DNA from: Streptomyces sp. DG2A-72
Lineage (GTDB): Bacteria; Actinomycetota; Actinomycetes; Streptomycetales; Streptomycetaceae
Length of the DNA stretch: 64,000 nucleotides
Direction: 5' to 3'
NCBI RefSeq assembly: GCF_030499575.1
Contig: NZ_JASTLC010000001.1
Span: forward strand, 2,752,001-2,816,000
In this document: positions 24,864-34,377 of the stretch, piece by piece
How the letters are laid out: the number at the start of each line of letters is the position of its first letter
Position numbering within the stretch: position 1 is the stretch's first letter
Program-made: the position numbers and the translations under genes
Notes under the pieces: model-generated
What the model was told of the DNA's origin: nothing
The model's input: the letters and a program-made list of their open reading frames with translations, nothing else
The model's database searches: none

Positions 24864-26810
24864 TCACCGTCGGCGATACGACTCCACGTAGCCCCGCGCG
24901 GGTGTCCCCACGCCCGTCACGTCGTCGTAGCCCTTGACCGCCTTCAGCGAGCTGTCGGTGCCGAGGGTGCGGACGGAGGTGGTCAGGCCGCCGCTCGCGT
25001 CGTAGCCGTTGACGAAGTCGACGCGGGCCACGGCGAGCCCGGAGCCGGTGGGGGCGTCCGTGACGTCGTGGTACGCCTTCGAGCCGTACTTGGCGTAGAT
25101 CGACGGGTTGGCGAACCCGATCGCCTTCCCGCCGCGCGCCTCCTGCGCCAGCGCCTGCACCGCCGCGATGACCGGCGCGGCGAGCGAGGTGCCGCCGATC
25201 CGGTACTCGCTGTACTGCTGCGAGCCGTCCGGGAAGGTCTGCGTCTGGCCGACGAGGAACCCGGTGTTGGGGTCGGCGATGGCCGCGATGTCCGGGACGA
25301 CGCGGTTGCCGGAGGCGCTGTTGGCCTGCGCCAGCGAGGACGGCACGACGCCCTTCTGGTAGTAGGGCTCGGCGACCGTCTTGCTGGTGCCGCCGCCCGC
25401 ACCCGAGGTGTACGCGCCCGGGAAGCCGGTCCAGCTCTTGCCGTCGTCGGACAGCAGCGCCTTCTGGGTGCCCCAGCCGGTCTCCCACAGGTACGAGTCG
25501 CCCTTGCCGACCGCCAGCGACGTACCGCCGACCGCCGTCACCCAGGCCGAGTTGGCCGGGGTGTCGACCTGCTTCGTGCCGGTGTGGGCGACCTCGTCAC
25601 CGTTGTCGCCGGAGGAGAAGTAGAAGCCGATCCCCTCGGCCGCGCCGAACTGGAAGACCTGGTCGTAGGCGGCCGCGAGGTCCGGCGTCTGGTGGGCCTC
25701 GATGTCGCCCCAGGAGTTGGAGACGATGTCGGCGAGGTGGTTGTCGACGACCTTGCTGAGCGCGTCGATCAGGTCGTCGTCCTGGCAGGACGCGCCACCC
25801 ACGTACGTGACGTTCGCGTCCGGCGCGACCGCGTGCACGGCCTCGACGTCGAGGGTCTCCTCGCCGTACCAGCCGGCGGCGTCGCAGTCGTCGGCGCCGG
25901 TGTGCGTGTACTGCTTGGGCAGCACCTGGCTCAACTGGCCGGTCTTCCAGGCGGCGTCGCCGTGCTTCTTCGCGTAGCTCCCCGCGTCGTAGGCGATGGT
26001 CGGCGAGGCGTACGCGTCGGTGATGGCGACCCGCACCCCCTTGCCCGTGTGCGAGCCCGCACCGTACGCGGCCCGCAGCTGCTTGCCGGTGTAGCCCTGG
26101 ACGACGTACGGGATCTTGGTGCCGTATGCGTCCGGCAGCGTGGTCGCGACGTTCGAGCCGTAGTACGAGGAGAACGGCCCGGCATTCTTGAACACCGTGG
26201 ACGGCCCGGGCAGCTGGTCGTCGTGGCTCGCCCGGTGCGGGGCGTTGTCCAGGCCGGTGACGGTCAGGACGGCGCCGCCCAGGCTGTCGGGCGCGGACGC
26301 GGTCCTGGCGGGCGCGCGGTAGGTCTTCGTGCCCTTGCTGTAGGTGTGCAGCCGGGTGCCGAACGCCTTCTCGGCGGCGGCCACGTCACCGGTCACGGAG
26401 ACGTAGTGCTGCGCGACACCCGTGACCTTCAGGCCCGCGGACGTCAGCCACTCCTTGACGGCGGCGATCTGGGCCGCCGTAGCGCCGAAGCGGGCCTGCG
26501 CCTGATCGGCGCTCAGATACTTGCCGTACGAGGCCGAATGCGGGTCGGACACGGCCTTGGCGTACGCGGCAAGACCGGTGGCGTCCCGGCCGGCGAGGTA
26601 GACCCGGGCGGTGACCGCGGAGCTGTCCGGCGCGGCCCCCTTGTCGGCCTTGGTCGTGGCCCACGCGGGCTTGGTGCCCGCGAGCAGGTCCCGGCCCGGG
26701 TCGTCCGCGGCGTGCGCGGCGGGTATCCCGAAGGCCAGCGCCCCGGCGAGCATCGGCAGCGTCGCCGCGATGCCCGCCATGGCGCGTGCCCTGGCGCGGT
26801 TGGATCTCAT
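24864..26810 (-). CDS. Secreted S53-family (sedolisin/kumamolisin-like) serine peptidase
   Basis: 648-aa preproprotein. Residues 1-35 are a Sec-type signal (RSNRARARAMAGIAATLP, ending in AHAA). The pro-domain of about 180 residues reads like Pro-kumamolisin (HSASYGKYLSADQAQARFG). The catalytic domain has the acidic residues in YGEETLDVEAVHAV near residues 316-322, the oxyanion Asp in VSNSWGD, and the nucleophile in GGTSLAAPV near residue 541. The C-terminus contains the family's calcium-site pattern (YDDVTGVGTP). It should work extracellularly at low pH after self-processing. It is followed by a hairpin terminator. Confidence 0.92.
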   Translation of the reverse strand: MRSNRARARAMAGIAATLPMLAGALAFGIPAAHAADDPGRDLLAGTKPAWATTKADKGAAPDSSAVTARVYLAGRDATGLAAYAKAVSDPHSASYGKYLSADQAQARFGATAAQIAAVKEWLTSAGLKVTGVAQHYVSVTGDVAAAEKAFGTRLHTYSKGTKTYRAPARTASAPDSLGGAVLTVTGLDNAPHRASHDDQLPGPSTVFKNAGPFSSYYGSNVATTLPDAYGTKIPYVVQGYTGKQLRAAYGAGSHTGKGVRVAITDAYASPTIAYDAGSYAKKHGDAAWKTGQLSQVLPKQYTHTGADDCDAAGWYGEETLDVEAVHAVAPDANVTYVGGASCQDDDLIDALSKVVDNHLADIVSNSWGDIEAHQTPDLAAAYDQVFQFGAAEGIGFYFSSGDNGDEVAHTGTKQVDTPANSAWVTAVGGTSLAVGKGDSYLWETGWGTQKALLSDDGKSWTGFPGAYTSGAGGGTSKTVAEPYYQKGVVPSSLAQANSASGNRVVPDIAAIADPNTGFLVGQTQTFPDGSQQYSEYRIGGTSLAAPVIAAVQALAQEARGGKAIGFANPSIYAKYGSKAYHDVTDAPTGSGLAVARVDFVNGYDASGGLTTSVRTLGTDSSLKAVKGYDDVTGVGTPARGYVESYRRR

Positions 26811-26972
26811 GGAACCCCCTGGATGCGGTTCGTCGCGAGTGATCACTCGACGGTGGCCACTCTCGCGATGAACCGTTCATGCCAGGGGAATCAGGGGGGA
26901 ATGGCTCAGCCAAGAAGCACCCAAGGAACCGTATGCACAAGGGATTTGAGGCATACGTCCCCTCGGCGAGGC

Positions 26973-27599
26973 TCAACGCGCCTGCGCGCCCCGCTTCTTC
27001 AGCAGATCCGCCATGAGCTGGATCTCCGATTCCTGCGCGTCGACCATGCCCTGAGCGAGGTCCTTCTCCACGCCGACCGAGCAGCGCTGCACGCACCCCT
27101 CGGCCATGTGGACACCGCCCTTGTGATGGTCCGTCATCAGCTGCAGGAAGAAGATCTCGGCCTGCTTGCCGTCGAGCTTCCCCAGCTTCTCCATCTCGGT
27201 GTTGGTCGCCATGCCGGGCATCAGCGCGCCGTCCTTGCCGGAGGCCATGCCGCCCATGTCCATCCAGGTCATCGGCGGGTCCAACGACACCTTCGGCAGC
27301 CCCCACAGGGTCAGCCAGCCCAGCAGCATGCCGCGCTGGTTGGCCTGCGTCTGTGCTATGTCGTACGCCAGCCGCCGCACCTCCGTGTCGTCGGTGCGGT
27401 CGCGCACGATGTACGACATCTCCACGGCCTGCTGATGATGTACGGCCATGTCGCGCGCGAAACCGGCGTCCGCGGAGTCGGCGGCGGGCGGCTCGACACC
27501 GGAGTTGCCGTCCCCGGCGACCGCGTAGGTGATCGCACCGGCCGCGACGAGCGCGGCTGCCGCGGCCCCCGCGATCCAGCCGGCCTGCGCCCGTTTCAC
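26973..27599 (-). CDS. DUF305-domain membrane-anchored protein
   Basis: 208 aa. One N-terminal membrane segment (about residues 8-28) is followed by two DUF305 repeats: FARDMAVHHQQAVEM in the first and FFLQLMTDHHKGGVHM in the second. The His and Met clusters suggest metal, possibly copper, binding outside the membrane; this is inferred from the motifs. The ATG overlaps the stop of the DUF3105 gene by 4 bp, so the two are co-translated. Confidence 0.85.
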   Translation of the reverse strand: MKRAQAGWIAGAAAAALVAAGAITYAVAGDGNSGVEPPAADSADAGFARDMAVHHQQAVEMSYIVRDRTDDTEVRRLAYDIAQTQANQRGMLLGWLTLWGLPKVSLDPPMTWMDMGGMASGKDGALMPGMATNTEMEKLGKLDGKQAEIFFLQLMTDHHKGGVHMAEGCVQRCSVGVEKDLAQGMVDAQESEIQLMADLLKKRGAQAR

Positions 27600-28255
27600 T
27601 TCGACAGCCCACCCGTGCAGGCGGCGCCCGGCTCGGGCGTCTGGTCACCCTGGACGTACTTCTCGAAGAACTTGTCGACATTCGGGTCGTCCGCGCCCGT
27701 CACCGTGCGCTGGTGCCCCCACGCCGAGAGCATGATCGGGTCCTTCTGCTTCTCGTCCGGGCTCATCAGCGTGTACGGCGTCTGCTTCACCTTCGCCGCC
27801 AGCGCGTCCACGTCCTTCTTGGCGGCCTTGCTGGTGTACGTCACCCAGACCGCGCCGTGCTCCAGGGAGTGCACGGCGTTCACGTTGTTGAGTTCCTTGG
27901 TGTAGACGTCCCCGTTGCAGTTCATCCACACCTGGTTGTGGTCGCCGCCGACCGGGGGCTCCATCGGGTAGCTGACGTCCTTGGTGACGTGGGTGCGGCT
28001 CAGCTTCCCGTCCCAGGTCTTCACGCCGTCCTTGCCCGTGACGAACTTCCCGGTGCTGGAGTCGCTCGCCTTGGCGTCGTCGTCGGACTGCGACTGCACA
28101 AGCACGACACCGCCGACGGCGAGACCGGCGACGACGACCACGCTGGCCGTGATGGTGAGGATGCGGCTGCGGCGCTCGCGGGCACGCTCGGCGCGCCGCA
28201 TCTCCTCTATTCGCGCCTTGCGCTCTGCGGAGCTGCTCTTCTTGGCGGAGCCCAT
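27596..28255 (-). CDS. DUF3105-domain membrane-anchored protein
   Basis: 219 aa. A basic, charged cytoplasmic N-terminus (RKARIEEMRRAERARERR) precedes one membrane segment at about residues 36-58. The outer domain has the DUF3105 signature PPVGGDHNQVWMNCNGDVY and AVHSLEHGAVWVTY, with conserved His and Cys residues. The function is unknown. The ATG at 28255 has an AAGGA site and fits the family start better than upstream codons. It is the first gene of an operon with the DUF305 gene. Confidence 0.85.
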   Translation of the reverse strand: MGSAKKSSSAERKARIEEMRRAERARERRSRILTITASVVVVAGLAVGGVVLVQSQSDDDAKASDSSTGKFVTGKDGVKTWDGKLSRTHVTKDVSYPMEPPVGGDHNQVWMNCNGDVYTKELNNVNAVHSLEHGAVWVTYTSKAAKKDVDALAAKVKQTPYTLMSPDEKQKDPIMLSAWGHQRTVTGADDPNVDKFFEKYVQGDQTPEPGAACTGGLSK

Positions 28256-28368
28256 GGAGTGTGTCCTTCTAGGCAAGGGAACGGTCGGGTCAGCTGATCG
28301 TAATGGGGAAGGGGTGACCTCTCGAAGAGAGGTCACAGGAATTACGGATGTCGGCGGCAGGAGGCAGT

Positions 28369-28518
28369 ATGGGCATGGAGCAGTACACCTGCCGTATCGG
28401 AGGCGTTCACGCCGAGGTCGGCCGGGCGATCATGGTCCGCAACGCGCACGAAATGGTGTTGTGGTGTGATGCTCAGGTGCCCGACCGCCTCGCACGGTTC
28501 CCGGGGCAGGCGGCCTGA
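28369..28518 (+). CDS. Small 49-aa ORF immediately upstream of glnA2
   Basis: It has a strong AGGAGG site 5 nt before its ATG and ends 24 bp before the glnA2 start codon, so it is probably translated from the same mRNA. The protein begins with YTCRIGGVHAEVGRAI and contains MVLWCDAQVPDRLARF; it has two cysteines and no membrane segment. No family is recognised. It could be a leader or a small partner of GlnA2. Confidence 0.5.
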   Translation: MGMEQYTCRIGGVHAEVGRAIMVRNAHEMVLWCDAQVPDRLARFPGQAA

Positions 28519-28542
28519 CCAGCAAGGATGGGGAAACGGAAG

Positions 28543-29904
28543 ATGGACAAGCAGCAGGAGTTCGTGCTCCGTACGTTGGAGGAGCGCGACATCCGTTTCG
28601 TACGCCTGTGGTTCACGGACGTGCTGGGCTTCCTCAAGTCCGTGGCTGTCGCCCCGGCCGAGCTCGAGCAGGCGTTCGACGAGGGCATCGGTTTCGACGG
28701 CTCCGCGATCGAGGGCTTCGCCCGGGTGTACGAGTCCGACATGATCGCCAAGCCGGACCCGTCGACCTTCCAGGTCCTGCCGTGGCGTGCCGAGGCCCCC
28801 GGCACCGCCCGCATGTTCTGCGACATCCTCATGCCGGACGGCTCCCCGTCCTTCGCCGACCCGCGCTATGTCCTCAAGCGCGCGCTGTCCAAGACCTCCG
28901 ACCTGGGCTTCACCTTCTACACCCACCCGGAGATCGAGTTCTTCCTGCTGAAGGACCGCCCGCTGGACGGCTCACGCCCCACCCCCGCCGACAACTCGGG
29001 CTACTTCGACCACACCCCCACCCACGTCGGCCAGGACTTCCGCCGCCAGGCGATCACGATGCTGGAGTCGATGGGCATCTCGGTCGAGTTCTCCCACCAC
29101 GAGGGCGCGCCCGGCCAGCAGGAGATCGACCTCCGGTACGCCGACGCGCTGTCCACGGCCGACAACATCATGACGTTCCGCCTGGTCATGAAGCAGGTGG
29201 CGCTGGAGCAGGGGGTCCAGGCGACCTTCATGCCGAAGCCGTTCTCCGAGCACCCCGGCAGCGGCATGCACACGCACCTGTCCCTCTTCGAGGGCGACCG
29301 CAACGCGTTCTACGAGTCGGGCTCCGAGTACCAGCTCTCCAAGGTCGGCCGCTCCTTCATCGCGGGCCTGCTGCGGCACGCCGCGGAGATCTCCGCGGTC
29401 ACCAACCAGTGGGTCAACTCCTACAAGCGCATCTGGGGCGGCTCCGAGCGCACGGCCGGCGCCGGCGGCGAGGCCCCCTCGTACATCTGCTGGGGCCACA
29501 ACAACCGCTCGGCCCTCGTCCGCGTCCCGATGTACAAGCCCGGCAAGACCGGCTCCGCACGCGTCGAGGTCCGCTCCCTGGACTCCGGCGCGAACCCCTA
29601 CCTCGCCTACGCCGTCCTCCTCGCCGCCGGCCTCAAGGGCATCGAGGAGGGCTACGAGCTGCCGCCGGGCGCCGAGGACGACGTCTGGGCCCTCTCCGAC
29701 GCCGAGCGCCGCGCGATGGGCATCGAGCCCCTGCCGCAGAACCTGGGCGAGTCGCTGTCCCTGATGGAGCGGAGCGACCTGGTCGCCGAGACGCTGGGCG
29801 AGCATGTCTTCGACTTCTTCCTGCGGAACAAGCGGCAGGAGTGGGAGGAGTACCGCTCCGAGGTGACGGCGTTCGAGCTGCGGAAGTCTCTGCCGGTGCT
29901 GTAA
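28543..29904 (+). CDS. glnA2: GlnA2-type glutamine synthetase-like enzyme (gamma-glutamylpolyamine synthetase)
   Basis: Type I glutamine synthetase fold, 453 aa from the ATG at 28543 (an upstream in-frame ATG at 28528 adds five residues). Motifs include the beta-grasp FDGSAIEGFARVYESDM, the metal-binding THPEIEFFLLKD, GSGMHTHLSLFEGD and NRSALVRVPMYKPGK. In S. coelicolor the equivalent GlnA2 is reported to glutamylate polyamines in polyamine assimilation rather than ammonia. That function is taken from family knowledge. The C-terminal residues reappear in a fragment at 11318-11405. A strong terminator follows. Confidence 0.92.
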   Translation: MDKQQEFVLRTLEERDIRFVRLWFTDVLGFLKSVAVAPAELEQAFDEGIGFDGSAIEGFARVYESDMIAKPDPSTFQVLPWRAEAPGTARMFCDILMPDGSPSFADPRYVLKRALSKTSDLGFTFYTHPEIEFFLLKDRPLDGSRPTPADNSGYFDHTPTHVGQDFRRQAITMLESMGISVEFSHHEGAPGQQEIDLRYADALSTADNIMTFRLVMKQVALEQGVQATFMPKPFSEHPGSGMHTHLSLFEGDRNAFYESGSEYQLSKVGRSFIAGLLRHAAEISAVTNQWVNSYKRIWGGSERTAGAGGEAPSYICWGHNNRSALVRVPMYKPGKTGSARVEVRSLDSGANPYLAYAVLLAAGLKGIEEGYELPPGAEDDVWALSDAERRAMGIEPLPQNLGESLSLMERSDLVAETLGEHVFDFFLRNKRQEWEEYRSEVTAFELRKSLPVL

Positions 29905-29942
29905 GCACAGGTCAGAGCGGGTTTCCCGCTGATTCAGCTACT

Positions 29943-29971
29943 GGGGCCGACGGTCGGGGACCGTCGGCCCC
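29943..29971 (+). terminator. glnA2 terminator
   Basis: A 13-bp GC-rich perfect stem (GGGGCCGACGGTC and complement) with a tiny loop, 38 bp after the glnA2 stop. Confidence 0.8.
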
Positions 29972-30085
29972 ATAGGTTTCCTCTTCCGTACGTTCGGGAC
30001 CCCTCCCCATCCACCTGCCGCAGCATGGAGACCTGAGAAGGCACAAGGTCTCCTGTCCGTACGGCAGTTGGGGGAGTGAGTCGGT

Positions 30086-31813
30086 ATGGCTGGATCCGAA
30101 GAGCCGTCGGGCGGAAGCGAGTTCACGCCGCCCGAGCCCCCGTCGTCGCCCCCTCCCCCGCCCTTCCCCCCGCTGCCTGATGGTCCGCCGGCCTCCGAGT
30201 GGCTGACCTACACGCTGCCGGAGGAGCCCGAGGACCCTGTACCCGCGGACCCGTGGCGGGTCGCGGCGGCCGGGCTGTTCAACCTCAGCGGGCTCGGGCT
30301 CGGGTACGTGCTCCTGCAACGCTGGCCGCAGGCCGCCCTGTGCTGGATCGCGTCCGGCATGCTGCTGGTGGCCGCGCTGCCCGCGGACCCCGACGGGCTG
30401 CCGGGTGGGGTGGTGTGGGCGTACGGCCTCGTGCTGGTGCTCGCCGCGGTGCACGGGGCGTGGCTGGCGCGCGGTGCACGGCTGACGTTGCCGTGGCGGT
30501 CGACGGTCGCCGCCGGGCTCGGGCTCGTGCTGCTCGCCGTGCCGGCCGGCGGGGCGGTGGGGTACGAGGCGGCGCGGGAAGAGGCGTACCAGCAGATGCT
30601 GCTCGACCGGCTCGCCGAGACGGACCGGCTGGTCACCACCGCCTCGCAGCGGGGCGGCTTCGCCGAGGGCAAGGACGACTACCAGCGGGCGCTCAAGGCC
30701 TACCGTGCGCTCGGCGACGACCACCCCGGCAGCCGGGCGGCCCAGCGCGTCCCCGACCGTCTGGACCGGTTCTACGACACCGTCGCCGCGCCGTACCGCG
30801 AGAAGGAGTACTGCGAGGCCCTGGAGCCGCTGCGCTATCTGTGGAAGCTGCCCGACACGATGGGCGGCAAGCGGCTCGGCCCCCTCGCCGACTGGCCCAA
30901 GGAGCCCCTGGCCACCTCGCTCTACGAGTGCGGCATCACGAACCTCGGCTCCAACGCCGTGACCGAAGCGGATGCGAACGGCGGCGCACTGGCCGACCTC
31001 CTGCGTACGTTCCCCGACTCGGCGCAGGCCGCCAAGGTCGGACCGGCCGTGAGCGCGGAGATCGCGAAACGGTCCAAGGCCCTGAAGGGCAACGACCCCT
31101 GCCCGGCCGGCGAACAGTTGCAGACCATCAGCCAGACCATCGTCGACCTGCCCGCCGGCAGCCCCGGTGACGGGCTGCGCACGAAAGCCGCGGGCGCGGT
31201 GGAGTCCGGCGCCTACGCCTGCGGGGTGGACGAGTTCGAGGACGACAAGTTCGGCGCGGCGGCCGTGACACTGGGCGACTTCGCCGACAAGTACAAGGAC
31301 AACAAGAACGCCAAGCGTGCCCGGCAGATCGCCATCGCCGCGGAGATCGCCGAGGAACGGCCCGAGGCGGGCCGGAAGCTGCCGCCGTCCCGCAGCCCGG
31401 GCGGCTCCAGGATGCCCATGGAGATCAGCAACGACGCCCCGACCGCGGTCGAGTTCCTCTACACCGGCCCCGTCACCGGCAGCATCTACCTCCCGGCGTG
31501 CGCCGGCTGCACCAAGTACTCCAGCGAGTCGAACGCCGAGACCGCGGCCTGCAAGAACAGCGGCATCGACTACCCGACCAACTGGCTCAACCTGCCCGCC
31601 GGCAACTACCACACCCTCGTCAAGTACGCCGATGAGGACGCGGGGGAGGTGACGAACAAGGCCGACGGCATGCGCATCGATCCCGGATACACGTACACCA
31701 ACTGCACCTACGTCGTGAGCGAGAGCAGCTACCCGGGGTATCCCGACATTCCGACCTTCCCGGAGCTCCCGGAGATCGAGCCCATCGAGCCCATCAAGCC
31801 GACCGGCACCTGA
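30086..31813 (+). CDS. Large hypothetical membrane protein with proline-rich N-terminus
   Basis: 575 aa with no assigned function. Residues 1-50 are Pro/Glu-rich. Four hydrophobic segments follow at about residues 56-75, 82-98, 108-128 and 137-154. A long helical region then has tetratricopeptide-like spacing (DYQRALKAYRALGDDHPGS; DEFEDDKFGAAAVTLGDF), and a C-terminal beta domain has Cys pairs (PACAGCTKYS, TAACKNSG) and YTYTNCTYVVSES. The GGGGAG site supports the ATG at 30086. It is probably a cell-envelope protein with an extracytoplasmic sensor-like tail. Confidence 0.7.
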   Translation: MAGSEEPSGGSEFTPPEPPSSPPPPPFPPLPDGPPASEWLTYTLPEEPEDPVPADPWRVAAAGLFNLSGLGLGYVLLQRWPQAALCWIASGMLLVAALPADPDGLPGGVVWAYGLVLVLAAVHGAWLARGARLTLPWRSTVAAGLGLVLLAVPAGGAVGYEAAREEAYQQMLLDRLAETDRLVTTASQRGGFAEGKDDYQRALKAYRALGDDHPGSRAAQRVPDRLDRFYDTVAAPYREKEYCEALEPLRYLWKLPDTMGGKRLGPLADWPKEPLATSLYECGITNLGSNAVTEADANGGALADLLRTFPDSAQAAKVGPAVSAEIAKRSKALKGNDPCPAGEQLQTISQTIVDLPAGSPGDGLRTKAAGAVESGAYACGVDEFEDDKFGAAAVTLGDFADKYKDNKNAKRARQIAIAAEIAEERPEAGRKLPPSRSPGGSRMPMEISNDAPTAVEFLYTGPVTGSIYLPACAGCTKYSSESNAETAACKNSGIDYPTNWLNLPAGNYHTLVKYADEDAGEVTNKADGMRIDPGYTYTNCTYVVSESSYPGYPDIPTFPELPEIEPIEPIKPTGT

Positions 31814-31831
31814 CGGCGAAGCCCGCGCCGG

Positions 31832-33049
31832 TCAGGAACGCACCGTCTCCGACCGCCGCGGCACATTCCCCGCGACCAGCCGTTCCCGTCCGGCCTGGGG
31901 AGCGCGCCGCCGGTCCACGCCGTACGCCACACCCGCAACTCCCAGCCCCAGCACGGCAAGCAGCGCGCCCGCGAGCGCCGGAGACGTCACGCCGAAGCCC
32001 GCGGCGAGGGCCAGGCCGCCGATCCACGCTCCCCCGGCGTTGGCGAGGTTGAACGCCGCCTGGTTGGCGGAGGACGCCAGCGACGGGGCCGAGGACGCCT
32101 TCTCCATGACCATCAGCAGGAGCGGGGAGCTGGTGACGAAGGCCGCCGTGCCGAGCAGGACCACGGCGACAGGTGCGCTCCATGCCGTTCCCATCAGGAC
32201 GGGGAACAGCGCCAGGACCGCCGCCAGCGAGACCAGCCCGCCGAAGAGCGTGCCCCTCATCGAGCGGTCCGCGAGGCGTCCGCCGAGCAGGTTGCCGGCC
32301 GTCGCGCCGACGCCGAACAGGGCCAGCAGCAGGGTCACGCTGGAGTCGGCGTACCCGGCGGAGTCGGTGAGCATCGGTGTGATGTAGCTGTACGCGGCGA
32401 ACAGCGCACCGAAACCCGCGACCGTCGTGCCGAGGGCGAGCCACACGGGCAGCGACTTCAGTGCCGCGAGTTCACCGCGCAGGCCGGCGCCGGGTGCGTG
32501 CGTGCCGTCACGGGGGACGAGGAGTGCCAGGGAGACGACGGCCAGGACGCCGATGACGCTGACGCCGATGAAGGTCGAACGCCAGCCCAGGGACTGGCCC
32601 ATGAGCGTGGCCGCGGGCACGCCGGCGATGTTGGCGACGGTCAGCCCGAGGAACATCAGCGACACCGCGCGTGCCTTGCGCTCGGGTGCCGCGAGGCCGG
32701 TGGCGACGACCGCGCCGACGCCGAAGAAGGCGCCGTGCGGCAGCCCACTGAGGAAGCGGGCGGCGAGCAGCCAGTCGTAGTCGGGGGCGAAGGCGGAGAG
32801 CGCGTTGCCCGCGACGAGCAGGGCCATCAGCGCGATCAGCACCGTGCGCCGGGGCATGCGCGCGGTGACCGCGGCGAGCAGCGGGGCGCCGATGACGACG
32901 CCGAGGGCGTAGGCGGACACCAGGTGGCCGGCGGCGGGGATGGAGATGTGCAGGTCGTCCGCGACGTCGGGCAGCAGGCCCATCATCACGAACTCGGTGG
33001 TGCCGATGCCGAAGGCGCCCACGGCGAGGGCGAGTAGGGCCAGGGGCAT
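31832..33049 (-). CDS. MFS transporter (DHA1, AraJ/CmlR-like drug or sugar exporter)
   Basis: 405 aa, 12 predicted membrane segments. The N-terminal motif GIGTTEFVMMGLLPDVA and motif A-like ARMPRRTVLIALM match the sugar-efflux/chloramphenicol-exporter group. The central loop contains PRDGTHAPGAG. The ATG at 33049 is used; an upstream TTG adds seven residues. An imperfect GTTCCxCAG inverted repeat in the promoter (33078-33110) suggests control by an unlinked repressor. Substrate unknown. Confidence 0.85.
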   Translation of the reverse strand: MPLALLALAVGAFGIGTTEFVMMGLLPDVADDLHISIPAAGHLVSAYALGVVIGAPLLAAVTARMPRRTVLIALMALLVAGNALSAFAPDYDWLLAARFLSGLPHGAFFGVGAVVATGLAAPERKARAVSLMFLGLTVANIAGVPAATLMGQSLGWRSTFIGVSVIGVLAVVSLALLVPRDGTHAPGAGLRGELAALKSLPVWLALGTTVAGFGALFAAYSYITPMLTDSAGYADSSVTLLLALFGVGATAGNLLGGRLADRSMRGTLFGGLVSLAAVLALFPVLMGTAWSAPVAVVLLGTAAFVTSSPLLLMVMEKASSAPSLASSANQAAFNLANAGGAWIGGLALAAGFGVTSPALAGALLAVLGLGVAGVAYGVDRRRAPQAGRERLVAGNVPRRSETVRS

Positions 33050-33077
33050 GAAGGGGCCTGTGCCTTTCAAGAGCGGA

Positions 33078-33110
33078 GTTCCACAGCGAGTCTATGTTCA
33101 ACTGCGGAAC
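33078..33110. promoter_or_regulatory. Inverted repeat in the MFS promoter
   Basis: GTTCCACAG at 33078-33086 and CTGCGGAAC at 33102-33110 form a 9-bp inverted repeat with one mismatch, 28 bp upstream of the MFS start. It is a plausible operator. Confidence 0.4.
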
Positions 33111-33140
33111 AAAGCCTCTCGGGCCCGGTATTCCTCTCGG

Positions 33141-34190
33141 CTAAGAGGACGTGTCGACCTTCACACGCGCGGCCACCGGCAAGTGGTCGCTCCCGGTCTC
33201 CGGCAGCGTCCACGACGACACAGGCTCGACGCCCTTCACCATGATCTGGTCGATCCGCGCCATCGGGAACGACGCCGGCCAGCTGAACCCGAACCCGCTG
33301 CCCGCCGCGCCCTGTGTGGAGCGCATCTGGGCGGTGACGGCGTTCAGCGCGCGGTCGTTCATCGTGCCGTTGAGGTCGCCGAGCAGCACGACCCTCGGCA
33401 GCTTCTCGTGGGCGATGGCCTCACCGAGGGCGTTGGCGCTCTTGTCGCGCTGCCGGGCGGTGAACCCGGCCTCCAGCTTCACCCGCACCGACGGGAGGTG
33501 GGCGACGTACACCGCGACCTGCCCGGCGGGCGTGGTCACGGTGGCGCGCATGGCGCGCGTCCAGCCCAGCTTGATGTCGACGGGCCGGACACCGGAGAGC
33601 GGGTACTTGCTCCACAGTCCGACGGTGCCCTCCACGGAGTGGTACTTGTACGTCGACGCCAGCGCGTCCTCGTACGTCGGTACCGCCGCCCCCTTCAGCT
33701 CCTCCAGGGCGACCACGTCGGCGCCGGAGGCGGCCACGTCACGAGCGGTGCCGGACGGGTCGGCGTTGTCGGCGTTGACGTTGTGCGTGGCCACCGTGAG
33801 GTCGCCGCCGGCGCCGGTCTTGTCGGTGACCAGGCCGCCGAACATGTTCAGCCATACGATCGCCGGGACCAGCACCGCGATCAGCGCGGTCGCCGACTTC
33901 CGGACCAGCGCCAGCACGAGCAGCACCGGGATGGACAGCCCCAGCCAGGGCAGGAAGGTCTCGATGAGGCTGCCGAGGTTGCCGACCGCGTTCGGGATGC
34001 GCGAGTGCAGCACCATCACCAGGGCGAGCAGCAGTGCCAGGACGGCGACGACGAGGCCGCGGCGCCAGATCCGGGGGTCACCGCGCCAGCCGGTGGCCAG
34101 TCTGCCGAGCAGGCGCCGGGACCGGGAGCTTTGCGACTCGGGCCCCGAGCCGTCCTTGTCCGTCTCCGTCACGTATGCCTGCTGCGCCAT
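33141..34190 (-). CDS. Membrane-anchored endonuclease/exonuclease/phosphatase-fold protein
   Basis: 349 aa. Three N-terminal membrane segments (about residues 45-62, 73-95 and 102-122) are followed by an EEP domain: THNVNADNADPSG (metal-binding Asn region), VVALEELKG (catalytic Glu), VVLLGDLNGTMNDRAL (Asp and Asn), and ETGSDHLPVAARV (catalytic His). The active residues are all present. Such proteins are phosphodiesterases or lipid-directed phosphatases at the membrane surface; the actual substrate is not evident. Confidence 0.85.
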   Translation of the reverse strand: MAQQAYVTETDKDGSGPESQSSRSRRLLGRLATGWRGDPRIWRRGLVVAVLALLLALVMVLHSRIPNAVGNLGSLIETFLPWLGLSIPVLLVLALVRKSATALIAVLVPAIVWLNMFGGLVTDKTGAGGDLTVATHNVNADNADPSGTARDVAASGADVVALEELKGAAVPTYEDALASTYKYHSVEGTVGLWSKYPLSGVRPVDIKLGWTRAMRATVTTPAGQVAVYVAHLPSVRVKLEAGFTARQRDKSANALGEAIAHEKLPRVVLLGDLNGTMNDRALNAVTAQMRSTQGAAGSGFGFSWPASFPMARIDQIMVKGVEPVSSWTLPETGSDHLPVAARVKVDTSS

Positions 34191-34377
34191 ACCGTCGCCT
34201 CACTACCTGCCGTGCACACCGTCCGTCCCCCCGTGTTCTACAGACCCTAGGGGATGATCGGCTCCGTTCCCGCCGTCTTCTGACGGCCGTACGGGCACGA
34301 GGACGTACAAGTCGGCGCGGGCAGTTCCGGTGCCGGGCGTGGAAAGCGCGCTCTGTGACGTACCACGCACATGCGGG

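Noticed and set aside
24672..27905. 1077-codon open frame opposite the S53 peptidase and DUF305/DUF3105 genes
   Set aside because: A shadow of three genes with clear signatures; Arg/Val/Gly-rich with no recognisable domain.
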